Assembly: GCF_938028775.1 (NCBI RefSeq)
Contig: NZ_CALIZG010000007.1
Location: 1-64,000 of the forward strand
Length of the DNA stretch: 64,000 nt
Direction: 5' to 3'
Source: Mogibacterium diversum_A
GTDB lineage: Bacteria > Bacillota > Clostridia > Peptostreptococcales > Anaerovoracaceae
Shown: piece after piece, positions 7,218 through 15,478 of the stretch
Position numbering within the stretch: the first letter of the stretch is position 1
Layout: each line of letters starts with the position of its first letter
Translations under genes and position numbers: made by a program
Notes under the pieces: generated by a model
What the model saw: only the letters and a program-made list of their open reading frames with translations
The model's database searches: none
Told to the model about the DNA's origin: nothing

Positions 7218-8711
7218 ATGATAGCAAAGGCTGGAGATATTTACTGCGTTTACAATGAGCTTTTCAAAAGATATACTGCTTGCCAAGTAACAAAGATAGA
7301 TGACAGCGGTAAAAATCCGCAGGCTATTATATTGTCACTTGACTGGTTCGGTGACAAACTACCTGAACTGGACGATTTTGCTGCGGTGAGACCGCTTTAT
7401 ATCGATTACATGTACTGGAATAGAGCTTTATATATGAAAAAAGTAGATATCAGTGTTCCGTCAAATTATGTTTACGTTGGCAATCTCGCGCCAATTAATA
7501 ATGATGATACAGACACTTATGGTAGCTGGAGTAATGGGCATGAAGTATATAATCAGTTTATATGGGAAAAAATTCCTAAAGATCAGCGAGATGCTTTTAA
7601 GAAAGCAAATCTTAGCGATGAATTTGTGGAATTTGAGGGTAAAAGACGAAGGATACGAACCCATAACGAAAATGATAATTGGCATGATTTTGATGATGCG
7701 TTACATCTAAGGGTGTTTCCGTGCCTTTCATCTCTGACTGTAACAAAATGGCATAAGAACTTATTTGAATATTTAAATGCTAATCCTTTTATTAGAGAAT
7801 TTATAATTGAAAATCATGGCAAATCGAAGCTCGACTTCTCAAAAACTTCTATACATAGGCTCACGGTTGATATTACAGGACTTGATGAGCTAGTGCTAAA
7901 TGAAGATTTGAACATGATTTCTTTAACCGGCCAAGTAAAGGCGTGCTGCAAGATAAAGGCTCGCGATGCCGGTAAATATTTGATTTTAAAATGCGATGAA
8001 ACAGTTCCTAAACTTGAAGGCTTAGAGGAACTAAATGCACTCCATGTGACAGCAGTAACAAAGATTGATATTGAAGATATTTATAGAAAATATCCGAAGC
8101 TTAAGGAGCTAAGGCTGTGGGGTAAACCTGGTAAGATAATAAATTTTGGAAAACTGTCGAAAATTAGCGAATTAGAAGTCCTAACAACTATGGATATCTT
8201 CGGATTTACAGCCCGTGAGGTGCCAAGACCAGATGATTTAAAAAAACTATACAGATTATGGATGAACAGCCTCCCAGAAGATGCTGCTAAGGAAGTAAAA
8301 AAGCTTTACAAAAAACATAAAGATGCCGGACTCGACCTATGGATAACCAAGCCAAGAAAAGAAGAATGGCTCGCACAGAATCTCGATAATCCTTTTCGCT
8401 CATGGGATGGGGACGAAAATATACCACAAGGTGTTGCAAAGAAAGCGGCCACGATATATAGAAAGACTAGGTCAGCTATGGTTAAACTAATAGCAGATCC
8501 AGATAATGACTTAATAAAGGAAATAGAGACTTTAGTGAGAGAGTATACCGTGGGCTTTAACAAAATGGATAAAAGAAAAAATTTTATCTATACCACTGAA
8601 AGGGATGAAATATTCCAGGCACTAGAGGAAATTTTAAATCTGATACCTGATGAATTATCTGTTAATAAGGATGAACTTATAAATGTATTCGATGAAGTAA
8701 AGGAGTTCTAA
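7218..8711 (+). CDS. Large protein with leucine-rich-repeat-like middle, function unknown
   Basis: The 497-residue product has no signal peptide or membrane segment and should be cytoplasmic. The N-terminal 100 residues begin AGDIYCVYNELFKRYTACQV and resemble the small beta domain of immunity-like Imm26 proteins, though I cannot confirm this. Residues of about 190-350 contain loosely repeated leucine-rich strands (LTVDITGLDELVLNEDL, LEGLEELNALHV, YPKLKELRLWG). The C-terminal part is charged and helical. An AGAAGGAG site precedes the start. The stop overlaps the start of the DUF2974 hydrolase gene by one base, so the two are translated together. I do not know the function. Confidence 0.72.
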   Translation: MIAKAGDIYCVYNELFKRYTACQVTKIDDSGKNPQAIILSLDWFGDKLPELDDFAAVRPLYIDYMYWNRALYMKKVDISVPSNYVYVGNLAPINNDDTDTYGSWSNGHEVYNQFIWEKIPKDQRDAFKKANLSDEFVEFEGKRRRIRTHNENDNWHDFDDALHLRVFPCLSSLTVTKWHKNLFEYLNANPFIREFIIENHGKSKLDFSKTSIHRLTVDITGLDELVLNEDLNMISLTGQVKACCKIKARDAGKYLILKCDETVPKLEGLEELNALHVTAVTKIDIEDIYRKYPKLKELRLWGKPGKIINFGKLSKISELEVLTTMDIFGFTAREVPRPDDLKKLYRLWMNSLPEDAAKEVKKLYKKHKDAGLDLWITKPRKEEWLAQNLDNPFRSWDGDENIPQGVAKKAATIYRKTRSAMVKLIADPDNDLIKEIETLVREYTVGFNKMDKRKNFIYTTERDEIFQALEEILNLIPDELSVNKDELINVFDEVKEF

Positions 8712-9844
8712 TGGTTTTACTAGATTACTTAAAATGGCGAAATGATGTAAGCCTCGATATTTCGCCATTTAACGATATAGATAACGTCATCTTATCGTGT
8801 CTTGCATATATTGATTTCGGTGAGTTTTTTGCCAATTCTGATGAGTCTTATACACTTGAGGAAATATTTGAGCTTTTTTGCAAAAACCACTCGCTAGACG
8901 AGATTAGGGAGAGCAAGCAGTTCACTGAGCGTGTAGCACTGCTGTTAGAAGAGATGGTACAAGCTGACCGTTTCAAAGGGACGAAAGTTGTGCACTATGC
9001 GGAAGATCTCGATAAGGAGAAGGTAAAGCAATTTGCAGCAGTTACATTCATACTTCCAGATGGAACAAACTACGTTTCCTTTCGAGGAACGGATAGCACA
9101 ATAACAGGCTGGAAAGAGGACTTTCTCATGGCTTTTATGGCAGATACTGAAGGTGCAAAGGCAGCTGTTAAATATTTAAATGAAGTATCGAAACTCCTAG
9201 AAGGTGAGCTGATAGTAGGCGGTCACTCGAAAGGGGGAAATTTTGCTATGTTTGCTTCTGCGTTTTGTGACAAGGTGGTCCAAGATCGTATCAGCCGTGT
9301 ATATAATAACGATGGCCCTGGATTTAGAGATGAAGTAATTGAGTCTACAGGCTATAAGGAGATATTGCCTAAGATATGCACCATTGTTCCTCAAACATCT
9401 ATGATTGGGCAGCTATTAGATAATGAAAGTGAGCAGAGAGTCATAGAGAGCGATGCAATCGGCCTATATCAGCATGACGCTATGACATGGAAGGTAACAA
9501 AGGATAAGTTTGTAGAATCTGAGCTGGATGCATTCGGAAACTTTGTTGATGTGGCACTTGGTTCATGGCTAGAGAAGATTGACGATGAAACTAGACTATC
9601 CATTGTTTCTACTGTTTTTTCAATGATTGAGGAGACAGAAGCTGAGACGTTTTATGAGTTTAGCGATAGCCTTTTCAAGAATACAGGAATTATTATAAAA
9701 GGTCTGGTTAAGCTGCCAAAGGAAAAAAGAGCAGAACTTATGACTGCTTTAAGTAGCTTGATTAAGGTTAGTAGCAGAACAGCATTTAGTAAAATTCCAA
9801 AACCAGCAGAAAGACTTAGAATCGAAAAAAAGAATAATCTGTAG
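8711..9844 (+). CDS. DUF2974 (Mbeg1-like) alpha/beta hydrolase
   Basis: This 377-residue protein has a lipase-type nucleophile elbow, VGGHSKGGNFAM, near residue 172, preceded by the strand FRGTDSTITGWKEDF of lipase-class-3 folds. The N-terminal start MVLLDYLKWRNDVSLDISPFNDIDN is typical of DUF2974 proteins, which are common in Clostridia and lactobacilli and lack an assigned substrate. Candidate acidic and histidine members of the triad lie in NDGPGF and in LYQHDAMTW near residue 255. No signal peptide is seen, so it is probably cytoplasmic. It overlaps the preceding leucine-rich gene by one base, which suggests a functional pair. The 17-base-spaced promoter after it belongs to the next gene. 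Confidence 0.82.
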   Translation: MVLLDYLKWRNDVSLDISPFNDIDNVILSCLAYIDFGEFFANSDESYTLEEIFELFCKNHSLDEIRESKQFTERVALLLEEMVQADRFKGTKVVHYAEDLDKEKVKQFAAVTFILPDGTNYVSFRGTDSTITGWKEDFLMAFMADTEGAKAAVKYLNEVSKLLEGELIVGGHSKGGNFAMFASAFCDKVVQDRISRVYNNDGPGFRDEVIESTGYKEILPKICTIVPQTSMIGQLLDNESEQRVIESDAIGLYQHDAMTWKVTKDKFVESELDAFGNFVDVALGSWLEKIDDETRLSIVSTVFSMIEETEAETFYEFSDSLFKNTGIIIKGLVKLPKEKRAELMTALSSLIKVSSRTAFSKIPKPAERLRIEKKNNL

Positions 9845-9885
9845 CATTGTTATTAGACAACCATTCTAAAATTAATAAAAAATTG

Positions 9886-9914
9886 TTGAAATTTTATAGA
9901 TTTCATTATATAAT
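9886..9914 (+). promoter_or_regulatory. Sigma-A promoter of the thioester adhesin gene
   Basis: TTGAAA (9886-9891) and TATAAT (9909-9914) are separated by 17 bases. The gene starts 35 bases after the -10 element, with AGAGGAGGA before its ATG. Confidence 0.85.
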
Positions 9915-9948
9915 CCGCCTAAATAACAAGACCAAGAGGAGGACTGTG

Positions 9949-11115
9949 ATGAATAGAATAATCAATAAGTTTAGGAATCCTATAATAGTAACAGTGCTGA
10001 TGGCATCTATTGTATTGATTCCATTTATTTCTAGTCAGTTTACAGAAGTTCACGCTGAAGATGTATATCAAGCGTATACAAAATCGGGAGAGTATCCAGC
10101 TAGTGATCACCTTAAAAACCCAATCTATGTTAGACCGAATGGTTCAAATGATAAGGGAGATGTAGCATATTGTTTTAATGATCATAGAGCATTTCCTGAG
10201 AGTTCTTTTTCACCAAGAAAAACTTTATATACTAAAGAGCTAGGAACAGCAGCGAACTTTGCAGAGCTTGCAGATACTGAAAGAGTTACCGGTCAGGATC
10301 TTTATAATGGATTAGTAAGAGTAATTTATAACGGTTATCCTAACAACAAATCAGGAATAAAAGAGCGATATGGATTAACAGATGGTCAGTTTAGACAGAT
10401 AACACAGTATGCTGTATGGTATTATACTGACACTTTCAATATGCCAGCAAGAGACACAAGTGGTAACAATTTTACTGAAAATGAGAAAAATGCATTTAAC
10501 GATTTAGTTAATAGTACTACTGCAATTCCTGCGGGAACGAAACTCGACATTTATAGGTCAAAAGATAATGCTTATCAGAATTTGTTAAGCGGCCATTTTC
10601 AGAATAATACACCTACACCAACACCGACAACAAAAGAAATAGAGTTCAGCAAGGTGAAGCTTGGCGGAACTGAGCTTGCAGGAGCGCAGATTGAAATCTA
10701 CAAGGGAACACAGAAGGTTAGCGAGTGGACAAGCACGACAACAAGTCACAAGATTCAGCTTGAGCCGGGAACATATAGATTCCATGAGGAGTCTGCACCA
10801 GCGGGATTCCTAGCGGTGACAGACTTTACATTTACAGTAAATGCAGATGGAACCGTAACACTCGGAGCAATTGCTCAGGGTGAGACTGTAGTAGCTGCTA
10901 GCGGAAAGATAACTGTAACTGATAACTCTAAGCCTGAACCGACAAATCCAGGTACAACACCAAAGCCAGGGGCAAAGAAGCCAAGCGTTGTGGTAAAGTC
11001 TAAATCTCCAAAAACAGGGGATGAAGGAAGCTTTGCACAGTATGCACTATTACTTCTGTCTTCAGGAATAGCTTTAAGTGCCATTGGATATAATCGTAGG
11101 AAGAATGTGAAGTAG
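9949..11115 (+). CDS. Wall-anchored thioester-domain (TQXA) surface protein
   Basis: The 388-residue product starts with a signal peptide ending near VHAED. A thioester domain follows, with Cys in YCFNDHRAFPESS and the TQYAVWYYTD motif that gives the TQXA family its name. In this family the Cys and Gln form an internal thioester that bonds covalently to host proteins. Next comes a threonine-proline linker and a SpaA/Cna-B-like domain (about 225-310) with KLGGTELAGAQIEIYKG and EESAPAGF. The tail has KSPKTGDE, a hydrophobic segment and a basic end, so it should be linked to peptidoglycan by a sortase. The ATG at 9949 has a strong ribosome site; the frame upstream of it overlaps the promoter. 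It is a monocistronic unit. Confidence 0.88.
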   Translation: MNRIINKFRNPIIVTVLMASIVLIPFISSQFTEVHAEDVYQAYTKSGEYPASDHLKNPIYVRPNGSNDKGDVAYCFNDHRAFPESSFSPRKTLYTKELGTAANFAELADTERVTGQDLYNGLVRVIYNGYPNNKSGIKERYGLTDGQFRQITQYAVWYYTDTFNMPARDTSGNNFTENEKNAFNDLVNSTTAIPAGTKLDIYRSKDNAYQNLLSGHFQNNTPTPTPTTKEIEFSKVKLGGTELAGAQIEIYKGTQKVSEWTSTTTSHKIQLEPGTYRFHEESAPAGFLAVTDFTFTVNADGTVTLGAIAQGETVVAASGKITVTDNSKPEPTNPGTTPKPGAKKPSVVVKSKSPKTGDEGSFAQYALLLLSSGIALSAIGYNRRKNVK

Positions 11116-11156
11116 AGATTAATCAACTTACATTAAAAGGATAAAAATTTAAATGG

Positions 11157-11186
11157 AAGCTGGGTATATCGCACCCAGCTTTTTTG
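11157..11186 (+). terminator. Terminator of the thioester adhesin gene
   Basis: AAGCTGGGT and ACCCAGCTT pair around a seven-base loop and are followed by a T run. Confidence 0.9.
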
Positions 11187-11253
11187 ATAGAATTAACTTA
11201 TATCTATAGATAGACTTGTTTTTTTACAGTAGAGACTTTTAGGATTGACACAC

Positions 11254-12369
11254 ATGATGAAGGATATAAGAGCGCACTGGATACGGTTAAAAGAAGAATA
11301 TGAAAATCGATATAAAGAATCTTTTTTAGAAGATTTTGAAAGATCAAAAGACTATCTCGAACAGATGAAAGAATATCTACTCTCTAAGTTAAAGGAGCAT
11401 CCCTCTGATGTAGATGCAATATGCACATTGGCTTCTGTCAAATTAGAACTCAGAGAAGGTGATACCGAATATATTAAATTGCTTGAGGATTTTCTAGATA
11501 GATTTTCAAATGGGATAGACGATAAGCAAGTTGCGAGGATTTATACCAACATTGCTTTCGCTCAGGATTACTCAAGAAGAGCGTTAGATTATTTGATAAA
11601 AGCGAAGGATTTGAAATCCCCATATGTAGAGACATATACAGCCCTTGGACTTTACTATTTTCCAGATTGTGATTTCTCTAAAGAGAAAAAGAATATCGTG
11701 CGTAGTAATGAGTTTTTTAAGTATGCAAGAGAGCTAGAGAATAGTTATGAATCTAATATTAACTATGGGGCATCACTTTATGCGCTTGGAGAATATCAAG
11801 AGGCGAAAGATATATTTGAAAAATTAATTACGGTGTATCCAGATAGAATGTGGCTAAAGCTTTGTATAGCATACTGTGATGTGGCTCTCGGTAATAAAAA
11901 CGCTGCGATTTCATATCTAGAAAATATAAAAATAGGATCTGACGATAATTATGATTTGAATACCGATGATATTATGGAATATCAGGTATTTGATGCATAT
12001 TATGCGCTAGAAGAATATGATAGATTCCTGAGCTACTGCACTGAAGAAGTGGAGAGCGAATACTATACAGTTGATTGGGAACACTTGTATTATGTGCTGT
12101 GGATAAGTGGTAAAAGAGATAGGTTTACACGACTTGAAGAAAAGAATCGAAAATATCTTGAGGGTGCAGTCGCTGATGCCATAATAGATACAGAATATGA
12201 TAGTGAGAAGGAAAAGCAAGAGAATATCGAAAGCTGGGAGGAAGATAAGCGAGATTTTGAAGAAATGATATCTCGAATAAAGCACAAGCAGCTTAGACCG
12301 GAAATGGAGCTTAAATTATATCCAGAATATTCTTGTTATATGGTAGACTGTGTAAGACATAAATTTTAA
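11254..12369 (+). CDS. TPR-repeat protein, function unknown
   Basis: The 371-residue product is a cytoplasmic helical protein with TPR-like units between about 45 and 250. Examples are YTALGLYYFPDCDF and YGASLYALGEYQEAKDIFEK, with alanine and glycine at the expected packing positions. The C-terminal third is highly charged. TPR proteins bind other proteins, but no partner is evident. I start at ATG 11254 because AGGA lies nine bases before; a TTG at 11245 overlaps that site. The next gene follows after 18 bases and is also all-helical, so the two probably form one transcript that ends at the terminator at 13021. Confidence 0.75.
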   Translation: MMKDIRAHWIRLKEEYENRYKESFLEDFERSKDYLEQMKEYLLSKLKEHPSDVDAICTLASVKLELREGDTEYIKLLEDFLDRFSNGIDDKQVARIYTNIAFAQDYSRRALDYLIKAKDLKSPYVETYTALGLYYFPDCDFSKEKKNIVRSNEFFKYARELENSYESNINYGASLYALGEYQEAKDIFEKLITVYPDRMWLKLCIAYCDVALGNKNAAISYLENIKIGSDDNYDLNTDDIMEYQVFDAYYALEEYDRFLSYCTEEVESEYYTVDWEHLYYVLWISGKRDRFTRLEEKNRKYLEGAVADAIIDTEYDSEKEKQENIESWEEDKRDFEEMISRIKHKQLRPEMELKLYPEYSCYMVDCVRHKF

Positions 12370-12387
12370 ATATCACGAGGAATTGAT

Positions 12388-13020
12388 ATGAAATATACGA
12401 TTGAGACAATGGATAATGAACTATGCAACTTGGAAAGCAATGATGAGAAAGAACGTAAAAAAGCTTCAAGTTATTTTAGGAGAGCTGCATGCAAAGAGCT
12501 TGGTACTAAAGATACAAAACAGATAAAGGTTTGGTTTATTATCAATACAGATAGGTATATCTCAGCAATTAAAAAAGAGACCGATACTGATACTATATGG
12601 AACAATGTATATACTCTCCAAAACTTTTGTGCACGATATATTCATTTAAGTCATTTATATAAGGCTGACTCAGATATGATTACAGAAGACAAAATTAATC
12701 ATTTTGAAGAAGAAAGTAAAAAATACGTTAGATATTTGCTTGAGACACAAAAACACCCCAAGGTACTGCAGGCTGTAGCATCGTTCTTTTGGATATATGA
12801 AGAAGCATTTGTATGGGATATTTTTATAAAAGTATTAGAGAAGAAAAGAGATAAACTTACGTTGTCCCACATTAAGATTGCTATCAGGCAGTGCTATAGT
12901 TCTTCGCAAAACAATCAAGTAAAAAAATATATGTCTGAACAGCAGCGAGAAGAACTCATAGCAATTTTGAAAGAAAAAAATATTTTACAAAAGGAAATAA
13001 GCTTGTTAGAAAATATGTAA
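12388..13020 (+). CDS. Helical hypothetical protein (HEAT-like), function unknown
   Basis: The 210-residue product is rich in Lys, Glu and Ile and appears all-helical, with no signal peptide or membrane segment. Paired helices such as KVLQAVASFFWIYEEAFVWDIF and the following LSHIKIAIRQCY resemble HEAT or ARM repeats, but I cannot name a family. ACGAGGA precedes the start. It is the second gene after the TPR protein, 18 bases downstream, and its stop abuts a shared terminator. A role together with the TPR protein is inference only. Confidence 0.68.
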   Translation: MKYTIETMDNELCNLESNDEKERKKASSYFRRAACKELGTKDTKQIKVWFIINTDRYISAIKKETDTDTIWNNVYTLQNFCARYIHLSHLYKADSDMITEDKINHFEEESKKYVRYLLETQKHPKVLQAVASFFWIYEEAFVWDIFIKVLEKKRDKLTLSHIKIAIRQCYSSSQNNQVKKYMSEQQREELIAILKEKNILQKEISLLENM

Positions 13021-13052
13021 ATGGGAGTAAGCGCAGTACTTACTCCCATTTT
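13021..13052. terminator. Shared terminator of convergent genes
   Basis: ATGGGAGTAAG and CTTACTCCCAT pair around seven bases and are followed by a short T run. The right arm contains the last codons and stop of the minus-strand membrane protein gene, so both genes use one compact hairpin. Confidence 0.8.
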
Positions 13053-14062
13053 ATGTGGTGCGCTCCTATGCTATATCTGTAAGGTGATTTATCAGAATTA
13101 AAATCAGCAGTAATCCAGTATGCTTTCCATATTAGGTATTCATCGGTGCCGACCTTCAAGCTAAAAGAGTTATCATATGTATCTTCTTTGTAGTCAAGTG
13201 GGTTCAGCGAGAAGATATTAATCATTTTCTTACTCTTAAAGTCATTGTATCTAAGATTTCCTAGTCTTGTATTGTTTATTTTCACTTTTGATATCTGCTT
13301 GTTCGTAGCTTCCACTCTGTAAAATGTAACTATGCAGTTCTTGAGCTCGTCCTTATCACCGCTTTCCGGAGTGAGAAACATGTTCCCGTAAGACTTACCA
13401 TCTTTATTAATCTCGACTAGCTTGCCATAATAAAAGTGATCGTTACGCAGATTTACAACTATATCATTTGGGGAAGCATCGGTGAAAGTGAATCCCGAGG
13501 AAATGAGGTCGGCTGCTGTCGTCTCACCGATAATCACATTGGTATTATCAAGCTGTATGTTAAGTGGCTTTACAGGAATGCCTGCCATAGACGTGCAGAG
13601 CATTAAAATAAAAGAAGTAAAAAATATCGAAGCAATTACAGCATTCGTCGAAGCATATGAGTAAATAGGCTTATCTGATTTAGCTCTCGTTATAGAGATT
13701 AATTTAATAATTTTTTGAATAAAAGTAGTTACGAGCACAAGGGCAAATTGTGCCTTTATGCATTTGTATGTGGCGAATGTTAGGCTGTAAGTATTGTGAT
13801 AAGCTACGGCTATAAAAAGAAAATTTATAAAAATGAGCCTAACAATAAATAGTGTCGCTTCTTTAAATGCCTTGGAATCAGTAACGTTATCAAAGGTGAT
13901 ATAGCTTCTAGATTTAAAAGATTGACCGATTTTATAAATCCAAGCAGGAACATCTGTATCAGATTTAACAGCAAAGGCGAATCTAACGTATATATAAATA
14001 GTGGCAATGAAAGACAGACTCAGGATAATAAAAAAGCCAAGAAATACAATTAAATAACCCAT
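13040..14062 (-). CDS. Membrane protein of unknown function
   Basis: From ATG 14062 the product is 340 residues. The first hydrophobic segment (YLIVFLGFFIILSLSFIATI) begins at the N-terminus. Two or three more lie near 85-110, 115-135 and 150-170. The rest, about 160 residues, is soluble, beta-rich and probably outside the membrane. GAGGGGAAAAG precedes this start by a good distance; the open frame continues to 14164 but has no ribosome site there. I do not recognise the family. It is a single gene, divergent from the flavoprotein pair and convergent with the helical protein gene. Confidence 0.72.
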   Translation of the reverse strand: MGYLIVFLGFFIILSLSFIATIYIYVRFAFAVKSDTDVPAWIYKIGQSFKSRSYITFDNVTDSKAFKEATLFIVRLIFINFLFIAVAYHNTYSLTFATYKCIKAQFALVLVTTFIQKIIKLISITRAKSDKPIYSYASTNAVIASIFFTSFILMLCTSMAGIPVKPLNIQLDNTNVIIGETTAADLISSGFTFTDASPNDIVVNLRNDHFYYGKLVEINKDGKSYGNMFLTPESGDKDELKNCIVTFYRVEATNKQISKVKINNTRLGNLRYNDFKSKKMINIFSLNPLDYKEDTYDNSFSLKVGTDEYLIWKAYWITADFNSDKSPYRYSIGAHHIKWE

Positions 14063-14231
14063 GTTAAGTCTTTTCCCCTCTAAAATATAAAAAAAGTATA
14101 TAGTGATATTATAGCAATTCATATCTTGATATAGGTAATAGTTTTTCAAAAAGAATAAGCACATATCATAAAGAGCGGATTATGAGGGAGTATAATATTA
14201 TGTATCATCAGAGAAATATAGGAGATACAAG

Positions 14232-14753
14232 ATGAATTTACTAATTCATGATTTAAGCAAAATTGAAGTTGAGAAATTTATTGGAGAGACTGATGATATA
14301 AAAATCAGTTCAAATAACAGCTCAATAAGAAGTTGTATGGGCTGCTTCGGATGCTGGATAAAGACACCAGGCAAATGTGTGATAAATGATGACTATCAAA
14401 ATATGGGGGCGTTACTTGGGGCGGCGGAAAATGTCATTGTTATAAGTCGCTGCTTCTACGGAGGATATAGTCCATTTGTAAAAAATGTAATAGACCGAAG
14501 CATTCCTTATTTACTTCCTTTCTTCAAAATAAAACAAAATGAAACACATCATAAGCAGCGTTACCGTAATAAGTTCAATCTTATTGTATGTTTTTATGGA
14601 AGTGATATCTCAAATGAAGAAAAAGAAATCGCTACAAAGCTAGTAGAGGCTAATGCAATTAACTTTGATGCAAATAGGTTAAAGATTAATTTCTGCGAAA
14701 ATGAAGAGGAAGCGTTGAGAAAGGTGGTATCATATGCAGCTCACAATTGTTAA
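14232..14753 (+). CDS. Flavodoxin-fold (NADPH-dependent FMN reductase-like) protein
   Basis: The 173-residue product carries the motif SCMGCFGCWIKTPGKCVIND near residues 34-53, typical of iron-sulfur flavoprotein-like FMN reductases in anaerobes, where the cysteines may bind an iron-sulfur cluster or form a redox pair. It is followed by the flavin-fold segment VIVISRCFYGGYSPFVKNVIDR. The usual N-terminal GSPR flavin loop is missing; the protein begins MNLLIHDLSK. The next gene, which overlaps by 20 bases, has that loop. The two could form a heteromeric enzyme. A TAGGAGA ribosome site precedes the start. Confidence 0.8.
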   Translation: MNLLIHDLSKIEVEKFIGETDDIKISSNNSSIRSCMGCFGCWIKTPGKCVINDDYQNMGALLGAAENVIVISRCFYGGYSPFVKNVIDRSIPYLLPFFKIKQNETHHKQRYRNKFNLIVCFYGSDISNEEKEIATKLVEANAINFDANRLKINFCENEEEALRKVVSYAAHNC

Positions 14754-15360
14754 TGGTAGTCCAAGAAGTGGGAAGAGCAACTCTGGACTTCTTATAGAAT
14801 TGTTAATGCCGCTTATAAAAGAAAAAAATGAAGTGACTATTATTCATGTGGAGAGCTTTAAATCGGCAGATAATAATGTTGATGAAATCGTAAAAGCAGA
14901 TATGCTCGTACTTGCTTTTCCTTTGTATGTTGATAGTATTCCATCTCACATCCTTTATCTTATGGAAAGAATAAGTGAAAATCATAGAAATAATAATCTC
15001 ATTATATACGCAATTATGAATAATGGCTTTTATGAAGGCAAACAGAATCATATTGCCGTTCAGCAGATGAAACTTTGGTGTTGTGATAATGGGTTTGTAT
15101 GGGGGCAAGGAATAGGATGTGGAGCTGGTGAGATGCTGCCTTTTCTAAAAAAAGTACCACTCGGACATGGACCAAATAAAAATTTAGGCGATGCTTTAGA
15201 AGTGTTTGCTACAAACATCAATAGGCAGAACTCAGGAGAAGATTTATATATTAATCCTAATTGGCCAAGGTTTATATGGAAACATCAGGCTAATAGAATG
15301 TACTGGATTCCAAAGGCTAAGAAGAATGGTTTAAAAAAGAAGGATATTTTTAAGAAATAA
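14734..15360 (+). CDS. Flavodoxin-fold NAD(P)H oxidoreductase-like protein
   Basis: The 208-residue product begins with an FMN-phosphate loop, TIVNGSPRSGKSNSG, followed by a typical flavodoxin second strand (VLAFPLYVDSIPSHILYLME) that contacts the isoalloxazine ring. It lacks the CxxC segment of the upstream partner. The C-terminus is basic (KKNGLKKKDIFKK), possibly for membrane or nucleic-acid contact. The start lies inside the end of the upstream gene, a 20-base overlap that points to coupled translation. Substrate unknown. The RclA-type flavoprotein that follows, 118 bases away, may share a redox-stress theme. Confidence 0.8.
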   Translation: MQLTIVNGSPRSGKSNSGLLIELLMPLIKEKNEVTIIHVESFKSADNNVDEIVKADMLVLAFPLYVDSIPSHILYLMERISENHRNNNLIIYAIMNNGFYEGKQNHIAVQQMKLWCCDNGFVWGQGIGCGAGEMLPFLKKVPLGHGPNKNLGDALEVFATNINRQNSGEDLYINPNWPRFIWKHQANRMYWIPKAKKNGLKKKDIFKK

Positions 15361-15415
15361 ATTATATATTTCAATAACTAAAAAACTTCTACAATTCAAC
15401 ATATTATGCTTTGCG

Positions 15416-15428
15416 CAATATGATATTG
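15416..15428. promoter_or_regulatory. Palindrome before the RclA-like gene, possible operator
   Basis: CAATAT, one G, then ATATTG form a perfect 13-base palindrome 51 bases before the gene start. It sits inside a looser inverted repeat, TTCAA (15395-15399) to TTGAA (15430-15434). A redox regulator might bind here, but no regulator gene is adjacent. Confidence 0.3.
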
Positions 15429-15478
15429 TTTGAATAAATAGCACGCAATTTAAAATTACAATAAGGAGCATAATAAAA

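Noticed and set aside
8306..8563. Minus-strand short frame inside the leucine-rich protein gene
   Set aside because: Shadow of the plus-strand gene, with no ribosome site.
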